A DNA stretch of 25,019 bases from Cellvibrionaceae bacterium (GTDB taxonomy: Bacteria > Pseudomonadota > Gammaproteobacteria > Pseudomonadales > Cellvibrionaceae): the NCBI GenBank assembly GCA_021151615.1, contig JAGKXA010000042.1, positions 1 through 25,019 of the forward strand, given 5' to 3'. Below the pieces are notes generated by a model, which had not been told where the DNA came from, did no database searches, and saw only the letters and a list, made by a program, of their open reading frames with translations. Shown here piece by piece: positions 24,968-25,019 of the stretch. Position numbers and translations under genes: made by a program. Within the stretch, counting starts at the first letter, position 1; each line of letters starts with the position of its first letter.

Positions 24968-25019
24968 ATGTTTGAACTCGTTGATAGCGTTCATCAAAAC
25001 GCGGTAATTAAAGTCATTG
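24968..25019 (+). CDS. ftsZ: FtsZ, tubulin-like division GTPase (first 17 codons only)
   Basis: Start of the gene for the tubulin homologue that forms the Z ring. Only MFELVDSVHQNAVIKVI is present before the window ends. This closely matches the conserved N-terminus of gammaproteobacterial FtsZ (MFE..DN....VIKVI), just before the glycine-rich region. Position directly after ftsA confirms it. AAAGGGG about 8 nt upstream of the ATG is a good ribosome-binding site. Confidence 0.93.
   Translation, partial: MFELVDSVHQNAVIKVI

Overview
The window is chromosomal DNA of a free-living gammaproteobacterium. The gene order and protein sequences fit the Pseudomonas/Cellvibrio side of the class. Two large TonB-dependent receptors beside a housekeeping locus suggest a scavenging, possibly polysaccharide-degrading, Cellvibrionaceae-like organism. 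The genus is an inference, not a database result. Composition looks moderate in GC throughout, with no sharp break that would mark a recent foreign island.

Layout. (1) 1-700: the 3' part of rsmI on the + strand, cut by the window edge. (2) 831-7555: a block of four minus-strand genes. These are a phytanoyl-CoA dioxygenase-like protein, a TonB-dependent receptor, an EamA/DMT permease and a second, larger TonB-dependent receptor. A strong bidirectional terminator (5133-5160) separates the second receptor from the other three. (3) 7795-8173: rnpB, the catalytic RNA of RNase P, divergent from the second receptor. (4) 8174-8539: a gene-free stretch with a 25-bp near-perfect palindrome, a good sigma70 promoter and a row of MraZ boxes. 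(5) 8540 to the right edge: the division and cell wall (dcw) cluster, all on the + strand: mraZ, rsmH, ftsL, ftsI, murE, murF, mraY, murD, ftsW, murG, murC, ddl, ftsQ, ftsA and the first 17 codons of ftsZ.

How the genes work together. MurC, MurD, MurE and MurF build the UDP-MurNAc-pentapeptide, with Ddl supplying D-Ala-D-Ala. MraY and MurG make lipid I and lipid II. FtsW polymerises and FtsI cross-links septal peptidoglycan. FtsL, FtsQ, FtsA and FtsZ assemble the divisome. MraZ probably represses the whole unit through the repeats in front of it. Junctions are very tight: ATGA overlaps at ftsL/ftsI, murE/murF, murD/ftsW and ftsW/murG, a 1-nt overlap at ftsI/murE and murF/mraY, and an 8-nt overlap at murG/murC. 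This implies one long translationally coupled transcript. The only gaps above 50 nt inside the cluster are rsmH-ftsL, ftsQ-ftsA and ftsA-ftsZ. The last two hold small inverted repeats.

Most of the window is a textbook locus, and I see no convincing undescribed multi-gene system. The points worth a second look are the accessory block between rsmI and rnpB, the extended MraZ operator, the palindrome after rnpB, a CRP-like site and a Shine-Dalgarno-masking hairpin before the second receptor, the long FtsQ N-terminus, and the hairpin before ftsA.
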